Positions 21,925 through 30,940 of a DNA stretch of 47,913 bases are shown here, in pieces. The position numbers and the translations under genes were made by a program. Every line of letters starts with the position of its first letter. Positions within the stretch are counted from its first letter, which is position 1. The notes under the pieces are model-generated. The model was not told where the DNA came from and searched no databases. It was given only the letters and a program-made list of their open reading frames with translations. The stretch spans positions 1 to 47,913 of IMG/VR virus record IMGVR_UViG_3300045283_000110; one strand, written 5' to 3'. This DNA is from a virus.

Positions 21925-22761
21925 TTATCCGATCCTCCAGTTGGTGCCGTCACAGTAGACGGGAACGTGGGTAGTGCCCCCAGCAGCCACGATGGCCCCG
22001 ATACCCAAAGTAAATGAAGTGGCATTGGAGTTGTTGACCGCCTTATGCTGTCCCTCAGTCGTGCCGTCGCATGTCCCTAGGCTGGCGACCGCGACAGGGG
22101 TACTGCTGATTCCGCCGCTCGCCGTAATGTTCCGCGTCGCGCCGACGGACACGAAGTTGCCGGTGGTGGTGACGTCCCACGACTGATTGGCCGTTGAGTA
22201 GTTGCCGGCACCCAAGTGCAAGTTGCCCTGACCTGCAATGACATAAAAGCCGGCTGTGCCGTCGCTGACGACCGCCCCCGATGATGGAATATTGTTCGTT
22301 CCGGTGCCGGCCGCAGTCGACGCGTTTTTCGCGATCGCCGCTCCTACACCTTCCTTGTCGAACAAGTTGGCCACCATTTGCGTATCGGCGTCGTCATTGA
22401 ACGGCAGAAAACCAGAAAGCTTGCCTGTTCTGGAAATTTGAAAATACGTGCCCGCTACCGGAAATAGCTGCCAACCGCCGAAGGTCAGTGTGGAAGTGCC
22501 GCTGTCATAGACCGGCCCATTCGCGCAGTCGATAACCGCGCCATTGATGAACATCACCGCGCCAGGAGCGCTGCCTGTGCAGGCAGTTGTGCCGGAAGTG
22601 ATACCCCCACCACCACCCCCCCCACCCGCCACCAAATCCACCCTGAACGCCTGATTGGCCGAATCGTAGACCTTCTGGATGATCTGGTCGGTAGAGAGCG
22701 CCATCAGGAAGATGACGCTGAAACCAACCAGGAAAGAGACGATTGCTTGCCCCTTTTTCAT
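21925..22761 (-). CDS. Membrane-anchored or exported fibre-like protein (278 aa)
   Basis: Predicted 278-aa protein starting at ATG 22761 ([20 protein letters not shown]), a signal- or anchor-like segment. It is followed by the motif QIIQKVYDSANQAFRVDLV, a run of eight Gly residues encoded partly by a G8 tract, and then a Gly/Thr/Asn-rich fibre-type body. The same VYDS motif ends the 49-aa protein encoded upstream. The C-terminus (VPVYCDGTNWRIG) is a frequent ending of phage fibres. Whether the hydrophobic segment is cleaved or used to attach to the virion is unknown. Confidence 0.65.
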   Translation of the reverse strand: MKKGQAIVSFLVGFSVIFLMALSTDQIIQKVYDSANQAFRVDLVAGGGGGGGGITSGTTACTGSAPGAVMFINGAVIDCANGPVYDSGTSTLTFGGWQLFPVAGTYFQISRTGKLSGFLPFNDDADTQMVANLFDKEGVGAAIAKNASTAAGTGTNNIPSSGAVVSDGTAGFYVIAGQGNLHLGAGNYSTANQSWDVTTTGNFVSVGATRNITASGGISSTPVAVASLGTCDGTTEGQHKAVNNSNATSFTLGIGAIVAAGGTTHVPVYCDGTNWRIG

Positions 22762-22907
22762 GGGGTCACCTGGTTGATCCGGATAGCCGTGTGCACGGAA
22801 TCGTACACGCTCTGCCAGATCTGACTCGTCGTCTTGGCGTAAGCTACCCCTGCCGTCACGATCCCGAGCAGCACGCCTAGGGCCAGCCATCTCTTGTCTA
22901 TTCTCAT
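22758..22907 (-). CDS. 49-aa exported peptide with VYDS motif
   Basis: Predicted 49-aa protein: signal peptide [20 protein letters not shown] (continuing VAYA), then [19 protein letters not shown]. Only the anchor motif of the fibre-like protein downstream is present, with no fibre body. It overlaps both neighbours by 4 bases. It may be a fibre remnant left by recombination, or a free-standing adaptor to which fibres attach. Confidence 0.6.
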   Translation of the reverse strand: MRIDKRWLALGVLLGIVTAGVAYAKTTSQIWQSVYDSVHTAIRINQVTP

Positions 22908-25261
22908 GGTCCCACCTCTACACCCGCCGTGGCGGCGTTTACAGCCGACCAATTGACTCCGATGTCCGTCCCGTCCGTTCCGGCATTGTGTCCGGGGCTT
23001 CCCCCGGTCAGGACGCAGCCGGAATCTCCAGCGTTGGCGCAAGTAGTGGCGTTGGTGAACCCAACGGCTGCCACGTTCGCCAAGCACTGGTTGCCAGCCG
23101 GATAGCTGCCGCAGATGCCCGGCACATCCCACCAGATATTGTCCGTCACCGTGTAAGGCAATACCACCGAGTTGGCCAGAGCGCTCGTGCCCACACCATC
23201 ATTGTTGGCGATGATCGTGAAGCCGCCGAAGGCGGAGTTCCCGACTACGAGATTGTTGGACGACCAGAAGTTGACCCATTTCTTGGTTGCCGAGTCGAAG
23301 ACGATATCGCCCCCCAGCCCAGGCGTCGCCGCGGTGGACAGGATATAGGTGTTATGGTCGAACGCTGCCCCGACGGCCCATCCGCCTAAGAGCTGGCTCT
23401 GCCCCGCCGAGGTAAGCCATTTGGTCGGATTGACGAGGTACGAGAGGTTATTCTGCCACAGCATTCGCTTAGATTGCTGGGACACGAAGGGGCCGTCCTG
23501 GCCGAACGTGTTGAAGTCCCGGCCGACGTTTTTGATCTTATTCAGCCGGAAAGTCACGTCCGACACCTCGGCGAAGGAGCAGGTATTGTCCTGGTTTCGC
23601 ACGGTAAAGAGCACCGGGAAGCCGTTCTGAGCAGCCGCCCAGACCTGGTTGATGACGTTCCCCTGCGCCAGGATTCGGATGCCAAGCTTCAGCTCGAAGG
23701 CGTTCTTGATCGTCCGGTTGATGCCATCATAGCTCGGATCGTCGGACTTCCAGGTCACCGGCTTGTACATGTAGTTCCGGGTGATCGTCAGATCGTTCGG
23801 CAAGAAAGCCACGCTTGGCAAACAGTTTCCTCCCGTCAGGATGCTCTGCCCGGCCGCCTCCAAGAAGTTGTTGTCGAACAGCATTGGGCCCGGCCCCCAG
23901 ATGACGCCGATTGCCTGCGCATCGGTGCCCGGATCGTAGAAATTGTAGACGTAGCTATTGATGATGGCGATATTGTTGCCCGTCGTATAGAAGCCCCGCC
24001 GAGCGAAATTGGCGTTTCCCGTCCCGGCGTTTATGACCCGGTCGAAGATGATGTGGTTCGGCACGGTGGCCGTACTGGTGCCCCCGGGCTCGGAGATGAT
24101 GACGTTGTTGTACGTACCGAAGGTCGTCGTGGCTTGAATCTTGATGCCGATGATCCGATAGAACGAGGCGTTCGCACCGATCTGGAAGATCGGGTTGGAG
24201 CCGCTATTGTTCCGCAGAACCGGCATGTTCACGGCGTCGCTGAGCGCTACCCGGTTTCCGGGCGCCGGCAGGGCCCCCGGCACGTCCGTCTCGATGATTA
24301 CCCAGTTGGGGCCGCTTCTCGCCGGTAGCGTCCAGGCCCCGGTGCAATCGAGGGTGTGGAGGATCTTGATCGTGCCGCCGAGCGGATTGGCCGCCACGGT
24401 ATTGATGGTGTCCTGAAGAGTCGTACCGCCGCAGGTGCCTACCGTGACGGTCGGTCCGGGTGGGGTGACGATAGCCGTGTTGACCTGTAGCTGGGGCAGC
24501 GTCGGCACCACGAAGGGTGCGGCGGTCGGCGTCGGGCTGACCGTGCCAGTAGCCGTAGCTGCCGGCGTCGGCGTCTGCGTCGGCGTGAAGGTTGGTGTCG
24601 GCGGAATCGGCGTATTGGTCGGCGTCCTGGTAGCCGTCGGTGTGAACGTGGGCGTCGGGGGCACCGGAGTATTGCTCGGTGTAAACGTCGGGCTAGCCGT
24701 GAAGGTGGCCGTCGCCGTAGCCGTGGCGGTTGGTGTGCCCGTTGCCGTGGCCGTTGCCGTGGCCGTCGGGGTGGATGTAATCGTCGGCGTCGGGGTGACG
24801 GTCGGCGTATTGCTCGGAGTGAATGTCGGACTGGCCGTAAAGGTCGGCACCACCGTGAAGGTCGGTGTCGGCGTCCTGGTCTGAGTCGGCGTAGACGTGG
24901 GCGTCCTGGTGAAGGTCGGCGTGAACGTGGCCGTCGCCGTGCTCGTGGCCGTGGCCGTAGCCGTAGCCGTAAAGGTCGGCGTAACCGTCGGCGTATTGCT
25001 TGGTGTGAACGTCGGGCTGGCCGTAAAGGTCGGAGACGGCGTAAAGGTCTGTGTCGCGGTCGGAGTCGCGGACGGCGTAAAAGTAGCCGTGGGTGTATTG
25101 GTCGGAGTCCGGGTCGCGGTGCTGGTCGGAATAGGCGTCAGGCTGTCAAAGACGATGCGGCCCTGAAAGGTCATGGTGCCCTGCCAGGTCTGATCAGCAA
25201 TAGCCGGCAACCCGACCAGAAAGAGCGGCAGCCCAATCGCCCATAACCAGCGGCGATTCAT
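22904..25261 (-). CDS. Exported Thr/Pro-stalk protein with beta-helix domain (785 aa)
   Basis: Predicted 785-aa protein with three parts: a signal peptide at 1-22 ([20 protein letters not shown]); a Thr/Pro-rich stalk at 42-249 including three copies of [13 protein letters not shown]; and a 530-residue domain with the short repeating strands of a right-handed parallel beta-helix (pectate-lyase/tailspike type), for example [26 protein letters not shown] and [12 protein letters not shown]. Such domains bind or cleave polysaccharide. The stalk resembles surface proteins of environmental bacteria, which suggests acquisition from a host. It could be an exported surface protein or an unusual tailspike. 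Confidence 0.72.
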   Translation of the reverse strand: MNRRWLWAIGLPLFLVGLPAIADQTWQGTMTFQGRIVFDSLTPIPTSTATRTPTNTPTATFTPSATPTATQTFTPSPTFTASPTFTPSNTPTVTPTFTATATATATSTATATFTPTFTRTPTSTPTQTRTPTPTFTVVPTFTASPTFTPSNTPTVTPTPTITSTPTATATATATGTPTATATATATFTASPTFTPSNTPVPPTPTFTPTATRTPTNTPIPPTPTFTPTQTPTPAATATGTVSPTPTAAPFVVPTLPQLQVNTAIVTPPGPTVTVGTCGGTTLQDTINTVAANPLGGTIKILHTLDCTGAWTLPARSGPNWVIIETDVPGALPAPGNRVALSDAVNMPVLRNNSGSNPIFQIGANASFYRIIGIKIQATTTFGTYNNVIISEPGGTSTATVPNHIIFDRVINAGTGNANFARRGFYTTGNNIAIINSYVYNFYDPGTDAQAIGVIWGPGPMLFDNNFLEAAGQSILTGGNCLPSVAFLPNDLTITRNYMYKPVTWKSDDPSYDGINRTIKNAFELKLGIRILAQGNVINQVWAAAQNGFPVLFTVRNQDNTCSFAEVSDVTFRLNKIKNVGRDFNTFGQDGPFVSQQSKRMLWQNNLSYLVNPTKWLTSAGQSQLLGGWAVGAAFDHNTYILSTAATPGLGGDIVFDSATKKWVNFWSSNNLVVGNSAFGGFTIIANNDGVGTSALANSVVLPYTVTDNIWWDVPGICGSYPAGNQCLANVAAVGFTNATTCANAGDSGCVLTGGSPGHNAGTDGTDIGVNWSAVNAATAGVEVGP
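24515..25138 (-). repeat. Thr/Pro-codon low-complexity repeat tract
   Basis: About 620 bases encode residues 42-249 of the 785-aa exported protein as near-continuous Thr-Pro, Thr-Ala and Thr-Phe dipeptides. The unit [13 protein letters not shown] occurs at residues 79-91, 141-153 and 187-199. The DNA is a degenerate GTCGGC/GTGGCC-type repeat. Copy-number change by recombination or slippage would alter stalk length. Confidence 0.85.
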
Positions 25262-25262
25262 C

Positions 25263-26255
25263 TCAGCCTAGTCCCTTATGCCTTAGCACCGGCAGCCCGC
25301 AAATTCCCGGTGTCGTCACTCGACGCACATAGGCTTCTGCTCGTAACGCCTCCGAGGTAATACCGTCCGGTGCCTGGAGCATATGGCGCTCCTGCTTCAC
25401 TGTAAAAGGCCAATTGATGCAGGAGTCTCGCAAAATACCCGCAAAGTAGTGCGACGCAATTTGCCCCGAGGTAAGGTGACGATTGTAGGTTGCGATCTCA
25501 TCCAAGGTGCCGTTCATAAAGGCCGTCGGAAAGCCTCCACCAGTGAAAAACTGGTCCGCCCCTACTCCCCAAATCGCGTTCCCTCCGCATGTTCCCGTCG
25601 AGGAGGAGCCGGTATTCTCGAGGACGCCATTGAGATAAGCACCCATAGCAAACGAGCTGCCGGTTACCGCGCACGCACCGTAGTACCAAGTGTTGGTCAA
25701 GATAGTGGTCGTACCTGAAACTTGGGCGAAGTTGCCTCCAGCATTGTTCTGGAACAGAACGCAACTGAAGTGTCCGCCCCCGTCGATACCCGCCACGTCC
25801 ATGTAGGTACCCGTAGCGGGGGCCGGCCCTCCGTCGCCGGTGTGCCCCCAGAAAGCTCCTCCCACAACGGGCTGATTGAACCATCCCTCTGAAGTGTAGT
25901 CATGCGTCAGGGCTGGAGAGCCGAAGCATGGCACAGCCGGGCCGGCCACAGTGGCCAGGCAATTATTGATATTCCCGCCGAAATCCGCCTCGTATTGCGT
26001 GGTGCCATTGAATGTGGTGGCCTTGTTCGGATTAGCGCCCGGGATACCCGTGGCATTCAGCGTCGGGGCATTGAAAATCGTCATCCCGTCCGACGCGCCA
26101 TGGAATCCAGACCCGTTCTGAATCGTGCCCGACGCCGCGTCCATCCGAAAATAGATGCACGGGATGTCGGCCTGAATGATGGGGAAATAGCAGTCGTCGT
26201 CCGCCCTGCTCGCGGCGCAGAGCGCGAGAAACAGGAACGCAACAATACGCTTCAC
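25263..26255 (-). CDS. Exported LamG/lectin-like protein (330 aa)
   Basis: Predicted 330-aa protein from a GTG at 26255 overlapping the previous stop (GTGA). Signal peptide at 1-18 ([18 protein letters not shown]). Residues about 75-290 resemble a concanavalin/LamG-like jelly roll: [11 protein letters not shown], then [15 protein letters not shown], then [11 protein letters not shown], and [11 protein letters not shown]. These folds bind carbohydrate. Several Cys suggest disulfides after export. It is one of three consecutive exported adhesin-like genes. Confidence 0.68.
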   Translation of the reverse strand: MKRIVAFLFLALCAASRADDDCYFPIIQADIPCIYFRMDAASGTIQNGSGFHGASDGMTIFNAPTLNATGIPGANPNKATTFNGTTQYEADFGGNINNCLATVAGPAVPCFGSPALTHDYTSEGWFNQPVVGGAFWGHTGDGGPAPATGTYMDVAGIDGGGHFSCVLFQNNAGGNFAQVSGTTTILTNTWYYGACAVTGSSFAMGAYLNGVLENTGSSSTGTCGGNAIWGVGADQFFTGGGFPTAFMNGTLDEIATYNRHLTSGQIASHYFAGILRDSCINWPFTVKQERHMLQAPDGITSEALRAEAYVRRVTTPGICGLPVLRHKGLG

Positions 26256-27289
26256 GTCACTGCGCCGTTTCCGCGACACTGCCAATGTCCGCTGGATACG
26301 TCCATGCAGGTATCCGCGCCCCAGACCACGCTTATCGTCGCTATCGTCCCGGCGTTGATGTTTCCAGAGGCCGTTCCGATGATACAGGCGTTCGTACCAG
26401 TATCTACCTTGATGAGGTCGAGTATGCGCCCCGACCCGGTCGGAGCGGGCATTGTATAGGTCTTGTCCGAGCTTGAGCCCGAGGTGCAAAGAACGACCCG
26501 GTCAGTGGTATTGGCTGATACGCTCGTGCTGATGGAGCGGATTCCCGTGATATAGAGCGCCTGCGAATAGCTGAGGTCGAGCGCGCCGAGGGTCAGCGTC
26601 GTCCCATTATCGGTCGGCTTGGCATCACCGATAGCGGTCGAGCTCGTCCACTTCGCCAGGTGAGTCGTCGTGCCCGTGCCCGTCACGGTCCCGGCGCCGC
26701 CGCTTCCGCCGAAGCAGTCCCAGGCCCCATTGATGTACTGGGCCATGGTGCCGTGCGGAGTTCCTGTCGTGGTGCACGGGCTAGTAGCCGCGTTACAGTT
26801 CGAGCAATAGGCGATGGTGCCGTTCGACGGGGCGCCGAGATTGGCCAGGAGATCGCCGCTGAAGGTCGCCTCTCCGGGGCCTCCGCCCCCGAGGGTCAGG
26901 ATGGAATTCGTATAGTTCCAGGTGAAGTTCTGGTCCGCCCCGAAGATGCCCATGGCGTTGTACTGGACGTAGGTATCGGCCCCAGCCGGGCCGCCCCCCG
27001 AGCCCACCAGGACGCAAGTCGCCGGGGTGATGCCCGCCCCGATCACCTGGATAGCGTATCCCGCTGGACAGGCCACCTCCGGGAAGTGGCCAACGATACA
27101 GGACGAGTCGATGTAACCCCCGTCCGAGCACTCATAGACGCCGGACAGGAACTTGCCGTTAGAAACCAGGAAGTGCTGATCGTTGGTCAGGACGACATGG
27201 GTAGTCCCGGAATTGCCACTCTGAGCCCACACTGCCGCCCCAACCAAGAGTAAGCCGAGGAGGATTAGGGTGCCAAATTTTCTTAGCAC
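26252..27289 (-). CDS. Exported fibre-like protein (345 aa)
   Basis: Predicted 345-aa protein with a signal peptide (MLRKFGTLILLGLLLVGAAV, cleaved near AWA-Q). The body is rich in Gly, Thr, Ser and Asn, with fibre-like sections (GADTYVQYNAMGIFGADQNF; NSILTLGGGGPGEATFSGDL) and several Cys. The C-terminal part has a fibre-end pattern (KTYTMPAPTGSGRILDLIKV). It overlaps the lectin-like gene downstream. Same combination of export signal and fibre body as its neighbours. Confidence 0.66.
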   Translation of the reverse strand: MLRKFGTLILLGLLLVGAAVWAQSGNSGTTHVVLTNDQHFLVSNGKFLSGVYECSDGGYIDSSCIVGHFPEVACPAGYAIQVIGAGITPATCVLVGSGGGPAGADTYVQYNAMGIFGADQNFTWNYTNSILTLGGGGPGEATFSGDLLANLGAPSNGTIAYCSNCNAATSPCTTTGTPHGTMAQYINGAWDCFGGSGGAGTVTGTGTTTHLAKWTSSTAIGDAKPTDNGTTLTLGALDLSYSQALYITGIRSISTSVSANTTDRVVLCTSGSSSDKTYTMPAPTGSGRILDLIKVDTGTNACIIGTASGNINAGTIATISVVWGADTCMDVSSGHWQCRGNGAVT

Positions 27290-27292
27290 CCG

Positions 27293-27679
27293 TTACTCGC
27301 CTGACGCAGTATCCGGGTTGAAGACCTGCTCGAGCATGTAGACATCGGGTGTTCCGGTGATGATATTGGCCCCATTCACCCTGATTCGATAGAGCGGGTC
27401 CGGCCAGTTGACGGAGTCTCCCGGCGCGAGTGCGGTGACGATGGTCTGCCAGGAGGCGTTCGCGTCCGTAATGCCGCTATTGGTCACCCCGCCGCCGTTA
27501 TTCGGCTGGGGGGCGTCGTCCAGGCTCATCTGGATCGCCACGGAACCAGTCCATACGGCCCCGGAATCGCCGGTCTGGGGAGACGTGAAAAGAAACGGCG
27601 GCTTCGCCAGGCGGACGACGATACTGGCGGAGCTCGTCGCAGTGGCTAGTGTCTTAGTTAAGGCTACTCTGGCTGCCAT
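27293..27679 (-). CDS. Hypothetical virion-module protein (128 aa)
   Basis: Predicted 128-aa beta-rich protein without signal peptide. It contains GSVAIQMSLDDA and DPLYRIRVNGANI, typical of small phage structural proteins that describe a beta sandwich. It lies between the zinc-ribbon protein and the first exported fibre gene. No family recognised. Confidence 0.55.
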   Translation of the reverse strand: MAARVALTKTLATATSSASIVVRLAKPPFLFTSPQTGDSGAVWTGSVAIQMSLDDAPQPNNGGGVTNSGITDANASWQTIVTALAPGDSVNWPDPLYRIRVNGANIITGTPDVYMLEQVFNPDTASGE

Positions 27680-27687
27680 CGGGCCTC

Positions 27688-28281
27688 CTAGCTCAAACCG
27701 GAAATAGTGGCCGGCACGTAGGGAGTATAGTTAAGGAATCCGTCAGCGTCCACGAACAGATCCCCGGCGCCCTCCCAGGTGGCCGTCGAGTAGATGGTGT
27801 CACCTTGAAGGAAGTGGAAGTTCCGAGAATAGAAGAGGTATCCGCCCTGGATGTAGAGCGTCCAGCCGTTGTTCATCTGGATACCGCCGTCCGGGCTCAC
27901 CCCATCCGTCCCAACCCTCGTCGAGGGGCTAACGAAGTTGATGTACTCCCCGAAATACATATCATAGGTAATGGCCGCGTCCGTGGTCGAGGGGCCACTG
28001 CGGTCGAATAGCGTGTAGACGGAGAAGGAGGTGTCCTTGTCCGCCGACAGGCCCTCGCCCACCGGCACGACCGGACTGTAGGTCTTCCGGACGCCCTCGT
28101 AGGGGAAGATCGGCCGCATGATCTGGTCCCGGCTGATCATGCCGTCCCAGCAGGGAGGGCACTGCCAACCCCATCGCGGATTGTAGTGGATCTGCTGACT
28201 AGGCCAGGTCTCGCCGCAAACCTGGCAGAGGGAGAAGGAGCCGAACGCGAATGGCCTAACGCGGCGATTGAATACCTTCAC
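27688..28281 (-). CDS. Zinc-ribbon plus beta-rich phage protein (197 aa)
   Basis: Predicted 197-aa protein. Residues 19-45 hold CQVCGE and CPPCWDG around a WGW element, a zinc ribbon. The following 150 residues are beta-rich (GGIQMNNGWTLYIQGGYLFY). The start GTG overlaps the stop of the Lys-rich 44-aa gene (GTGA). Probably a virion or assembly protein; function unknown. Confidence 0.6.
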   Translation of the reverse strand: MKVFNRRVRPFAFGSFSLCQVCGETWPSQQIHYNPRWGWQCPPCWDGMISRDQIMRPIFPYEGVRKTYSPVVPVGEGLSADKDTSFSVYTLFDRSGPSTTDAAITYDMYFGEYINFVSPSTRVGTDGVSPDGGIQMNNGWTLYIQGGYLFYSRNFHFLQGDTIYSTATWEGAGDLFVDADGFLNYTPYVPATISGLS

Positions 28282-28412
28282 TTCTTCCTAGCGCTTGCCT
28301 TCTTACCCCGCTTAGGCGCTGCGGGTTTGGGCTTAGGTTTACTCCTTTTGCGGGTTTTTTTGAACTCCCGCAGGAACATCTTGATGTCCTTGTCTGCCGT
28401 CGTCAGGCTCAC
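28278..28412 (-). CDS. 44-aa Lys-rich basic peptide
   Basis: The ORF MSLTTADKDIKMFLREFKKT and onward encodes 44 residues. A short helix is followed by a tail dominated by Lys, Arg, Pro and Ala (KPKPKPAAPKRGKK). GTG start and TGA stop both overlap neighbours (GTGA at both ends), strong evidence that it is translated. It contains an A7 run (28355-28361 on the complementary strand). A nucleic-acid-binding role is plausible. Confidence 0.6.
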   Translation of the reverse strand: MSLTTADKDIKMFLREFKKTRKRSKPKPKPAAPKRGKKASARKK

Positions 28413-29386
28413 TTACCCACCTCCTTCTCGCACCTACGCAGGAAATACTTGGCTACGGGCCAGACATCGGCCACCGGCCGCCACGTCTGGGCCTGATAAC
28501 GACCGCTCTCGATCATCTGCGGAGGCGCCCAGGACCACATGAGTCTCGACTGGTCGCACCGATCGTTGTCCGGCCAGAGCGCGAAAGCGGGCTTGTTCAA
28601 AACCGTGCGAATGACGTTCATCCCCGAGCTATAGCCGATATAGCTATCCAGGTGGTTCATCTGCTCGACCATCTGCGGCACCGAGGTGCGGCCGACCGTA
28701 AAGGGCAGGTCGAGCTCGCAAGCGATAACGGTCGTCAGGTCGTCCCACCCTCCCCCGACCAGGAGCGGCCTCCATCCGAGGTCCATGACACGTCTCAGGA
28801 AATCGCACCACTCCTCCTTGCCCCAGGTCTGCCAGGCTTCGGCACCGCGGTAGGACGCGCACGAGATGCCGACGATGGGGCCTTCCTTCATGGGGTGCGG
28901 GGGGCCGAATCGGTCGCCGTTGATGGCGCCCTGAGTGTATTTGCGGCTGCTAGCCCGGTCTTCGTTTTTCACATAGAGCGGGTAGTGGTAGTTTGTCGGC
29001 AGATCCGGAAGCCAATCCTTCAGGGGCCAACCCTCCTCCAGGTGTCGATTGGCCTCTAAGGGGATAATCGCGTCGGGGCGCCCGGCCACCTGGCGCACCT
29101 TCTTCCAGGTCGGCTTGGAGGCGAAATCGAGTCCCATCGCGCCCTCGAACTGAAGGATTCTCATGTAATCGCGCCCGACTATGGCGTGCTCCAGGATCTC
29201 TCCGTTCGGACCCTTCCTGTCCAGGTCGTAGTCGGCATCCATAATCCCGCAGCAATGAACGTAGTCCTTGGTGCGCCGCGGATGGCCGTCGACGATACGG
29301 ATGCTCGAAATCTCGTCCTTGACGGAGTGGAGCTTGCTCCACATCCACGACCAATCACCGATTCCGGATGGACAGATGATCCTCAT
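28409..29386 (-). CDS. GT9-like (heptosyltransferase-type) glycosyltransferase
   Basis: Predicted 325-aa protein from ATG 29386 (MRIICPSGIGDWSWMWSKL), overlapping the previous stop by ATGA. The N-terminal GIGDWSW element and the C-terminal GWRPLLVGGG and SYIGYSSGMNVIRTVLNKPA segments fit the GT-B fold of family 9, which transfers heptose-type sugars to LPS cores. Last gene of the glycan cassette. Substrate unknown; it could modify virion or host glycans. Confidence 0.68.
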   Translation of the reverse strand: MRIICPSGIGDWSWMWSKLHSVKDEISSIRIVDGHPRRTKDYVHCCGIMDADYDLDRKGPNGEILEHAIVGRDYMRILQFEGAMGLDFASKPTWKKVRQVAGRPDAIIPLEANRHLEEGWPLKDWLPDLPTNYHYPLYVKNEDRASSRKYTQGAINGDRFGPPHPMKEGPIVGISCASYRGAEAWQTWGKEEWCDFLRRVMDLGWRPLLVGGGWDDLTTVIACELDLPFTVGRTSVPQMVEQMNHLDSYIGYSSGMNVIRTVLNKPAFALWPDNDRCDQSRLMWSWAPPQMIESGRYQAQTWRPVADVWPVAKYFLRRCEKEVGK

Positions 29387-30345
29387 ACCATCCCCGTCCC
29401 GCCGAGCGCCAAGAATTTGTGCTCGAGCGCCTTGTTCCAGAGCTTCATGGACTCGTACTGGAGAGCCCCGCTCTCCTCCGCCTTCATCCCACAGGCCGCC
29501 TCGAATGTTCCGATCCATTCTGCGGTTTCTCCGAAGTGGTTGGACTGAGCGCCATAATGACAGTATCCGCGACCCGGCATCGCTGCGTTGACCCACCTGT
29601 TCGAGAGCCAAACGCGGTGGTGGAAAGTGTCGTCGTTAGCCCAGTATTCCCTGGCGAAGCCTCCGAGGTCTTCGTAGGCTTTTCTAACGATGAGCCAGCA
29701 GGCTCCAAACGGGTTCTTGTAGAGACAAGGAGCCCTAAAGAATGCAGGGTTAGGTGGAACTCCTTCAAGCAGTTGGGGCATATCGAGACTGTGCTGCCAG
29801 TTTGTGAAGCCAAAATCTTTGTGGTGGTGATATAGCTCCCATCCGGGGATAGCCAAGGACGCCAGAGGTATGCCAGCGTTTTCCAGAATCCGCGTCCACC
29901 TGAGAGCTTCAATGGTCACCTCCGGGGCTAGCCAGACGTCGTCCATCAAGAAGAGTACATAGTCCCATTTCGCGACTTCCATGCACTGAATCGCGTGACC
30001 GGCGCGGCCATCCCACGGGGCATGATGGACGAAGTCCGCTCCATGATACTCAGCCACCGTGCGATCCAGATCCATCTCTCCAAGTGTGATAGCATCGCTC
30101 GAAACGAGCGTGGGCAGGTTGCTGGGCAGAGAAGAAAGCAGAATAGATAGCCGTCCATTGCTGTAACCTCGATGCGTCATCACCACGCAACCGTAGCTGA
30201 GCCCCTGTAACCCCCGCGGGTATTCATAGGGCGGCCGACGCTTCGGCAGGTCCGTGCGAACGGCCGGACCGCTGAGATGCCAGACCGTCTGGCGATTGCG
30301 GACGTGCTCGGGTTGAGTTTCATCCTCCCATGGATATTTAGGCAC
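29383..30345 (-). CDS. GT-A type glycosyltransferase (320 aa)
   Basis: Predicted 320-aa protein. GTG 30345 is chosen because the frame upstream of it overlaps the methyltransferase out of frame. Features are GCVVMTHRGYSNGRLSILL at the start, the DDV metal-type motif in YVLFLMDDVWLAPE, and YEDLGGFAREYWANDDTFHH near the end. These fit GT-A nucleotide-sugar transferases (family 2-like). Overlaps the methyltransferase and the GT9-like gene at either end. Confidence 0.65.
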   Translation of the reverse strand: MPKYPWEDETQPEHVRNRQTVWHLSGPAVRTDLPKRRPPYEYPRGLQGLSYGCVVMTHRGYSNGRLSILLSSLPSNLPTLVSSDAITLGEMDLDRTVAEYHGADFVHHAPWDGRAGHAIQCMEVAKWDYVLFLMDDVWLAPEVTIEALRWTRILENAGIPLASLAIPGWELYHHHKDFGFTNWQHSLDMPQLLEGVPPNPAFFRAPCLYKNPFGACWLIVRKAYEDLGGFAREYWANDDTFHHRVWLSNRWVNAAMPGRGYCHYGAQSNHFGETAEWIGTFEAACGMKAEESGALQYESMKLWNKALEHKFLALGGTGMV

Positions 30346-30940
30346 GATTGTACCCCCACACGCCGACGCCATGAGCATAACCGAAATGATGCTGATGGCC
30401 CGTGCCGTCCGTGTACTCGGGGCACTCACGCAAGAGCGTCCAATGATGTCCCGCCCTGAATGCCCCGAGTCGCACGCTTTCTCGGTCCCAATCGTCCAAT
30501 ACCAGCACCGCCTCTTCCGCGAGAAAGCCCTCCACCCTATCCATGAAATCAGCCGTCTGCTCGGCCGAATGGTCCGCATCGTAGAAGACGCAACCGACCG
30601 GCATCGGCAGATTCGTCTCTTTCAGGAAGCTCTGCCAGGTCGATTTGTAGAAGACGATGTTCGGCGTGAACGGCTCTGGCACCATGCCGTACTTGTCTCC
30701 AGGGTCCACGCCGTAGAGCTGCTTACCATCGTTCCCGCTAGCTGCCGCCTCGAGCGTGCGCCCCTCGAGCGTGCCGACCTCGAGATAGGCCTCGTCTGCC
30801 GGCATCATCTGAACCAACCTATTCAGCAGGTGCTCGACGCGCGACGACGAGAAGCCCCGACGCTTACTCAGCGGGGGCAGGTAGAGCTGCGTCTCGCGGC
30901 GCAGAGATTCCACGGCGGCGTTCGCACTAGACCACTTCAC
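30338..30940 (-). CDS. Class I SAM-dependent methyltransferase
   Basis: Predicted 200-aa enzyme. SAM-binding motif I is YLEVGTLEGRTLEAA at 52-66. An acidic residue at the end of the next strand is in YGVDPGDK (D79). VFYDADHSAEQT at 118-129 and LVLDDWD at 146-152 follow, as in the methyltransferase 24 group, which includes sugar and small-molecule methylases. The GTG start lies within the end of the LAGLIDADG gene behind AAGGGGTG. In this cassette it probably methylates a sugar. Confidence 0.75.
   Translation of the reverse strand: MKWSSANAAVESLRRETQLYLPPLSKRRGFSSSRVEHLLNRLVQMMPADEAYLEVGTLEGRTLEAAASGNDGKQLYGVDPGDKYGMVPEPFTPNIVFYKSTWQSFLKETNLPMPVGCVFYDADHSAEQTADFMDRVEGFLAEEAVLVLDDWDRESVRLGAFRAGHHWTLLRECPEYTDGTGHQHHFGYAHGVGVWGYNRA

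Noticed and set aside
24515-25138. CRISPR-like or minisatellite array
   Set aside because: The repeats are short, degenerate codon repeats for Thr/Pro within one reading frame, with no spacers of regular size.
21925-27289. Diversity-generating retroelement acting on the fibre genes
   Set aside because: No reverse transcriptase gene and no template/variable repeat pair was found in the window.
28355-28361. Programmed frameshift at the A7 run of the 44-aa Lys-rich gene
   Set aside because: The frame register does not give a standard slippery heptamer, and both ends of the ORF already fit their neighbours by 4-base overlaps.
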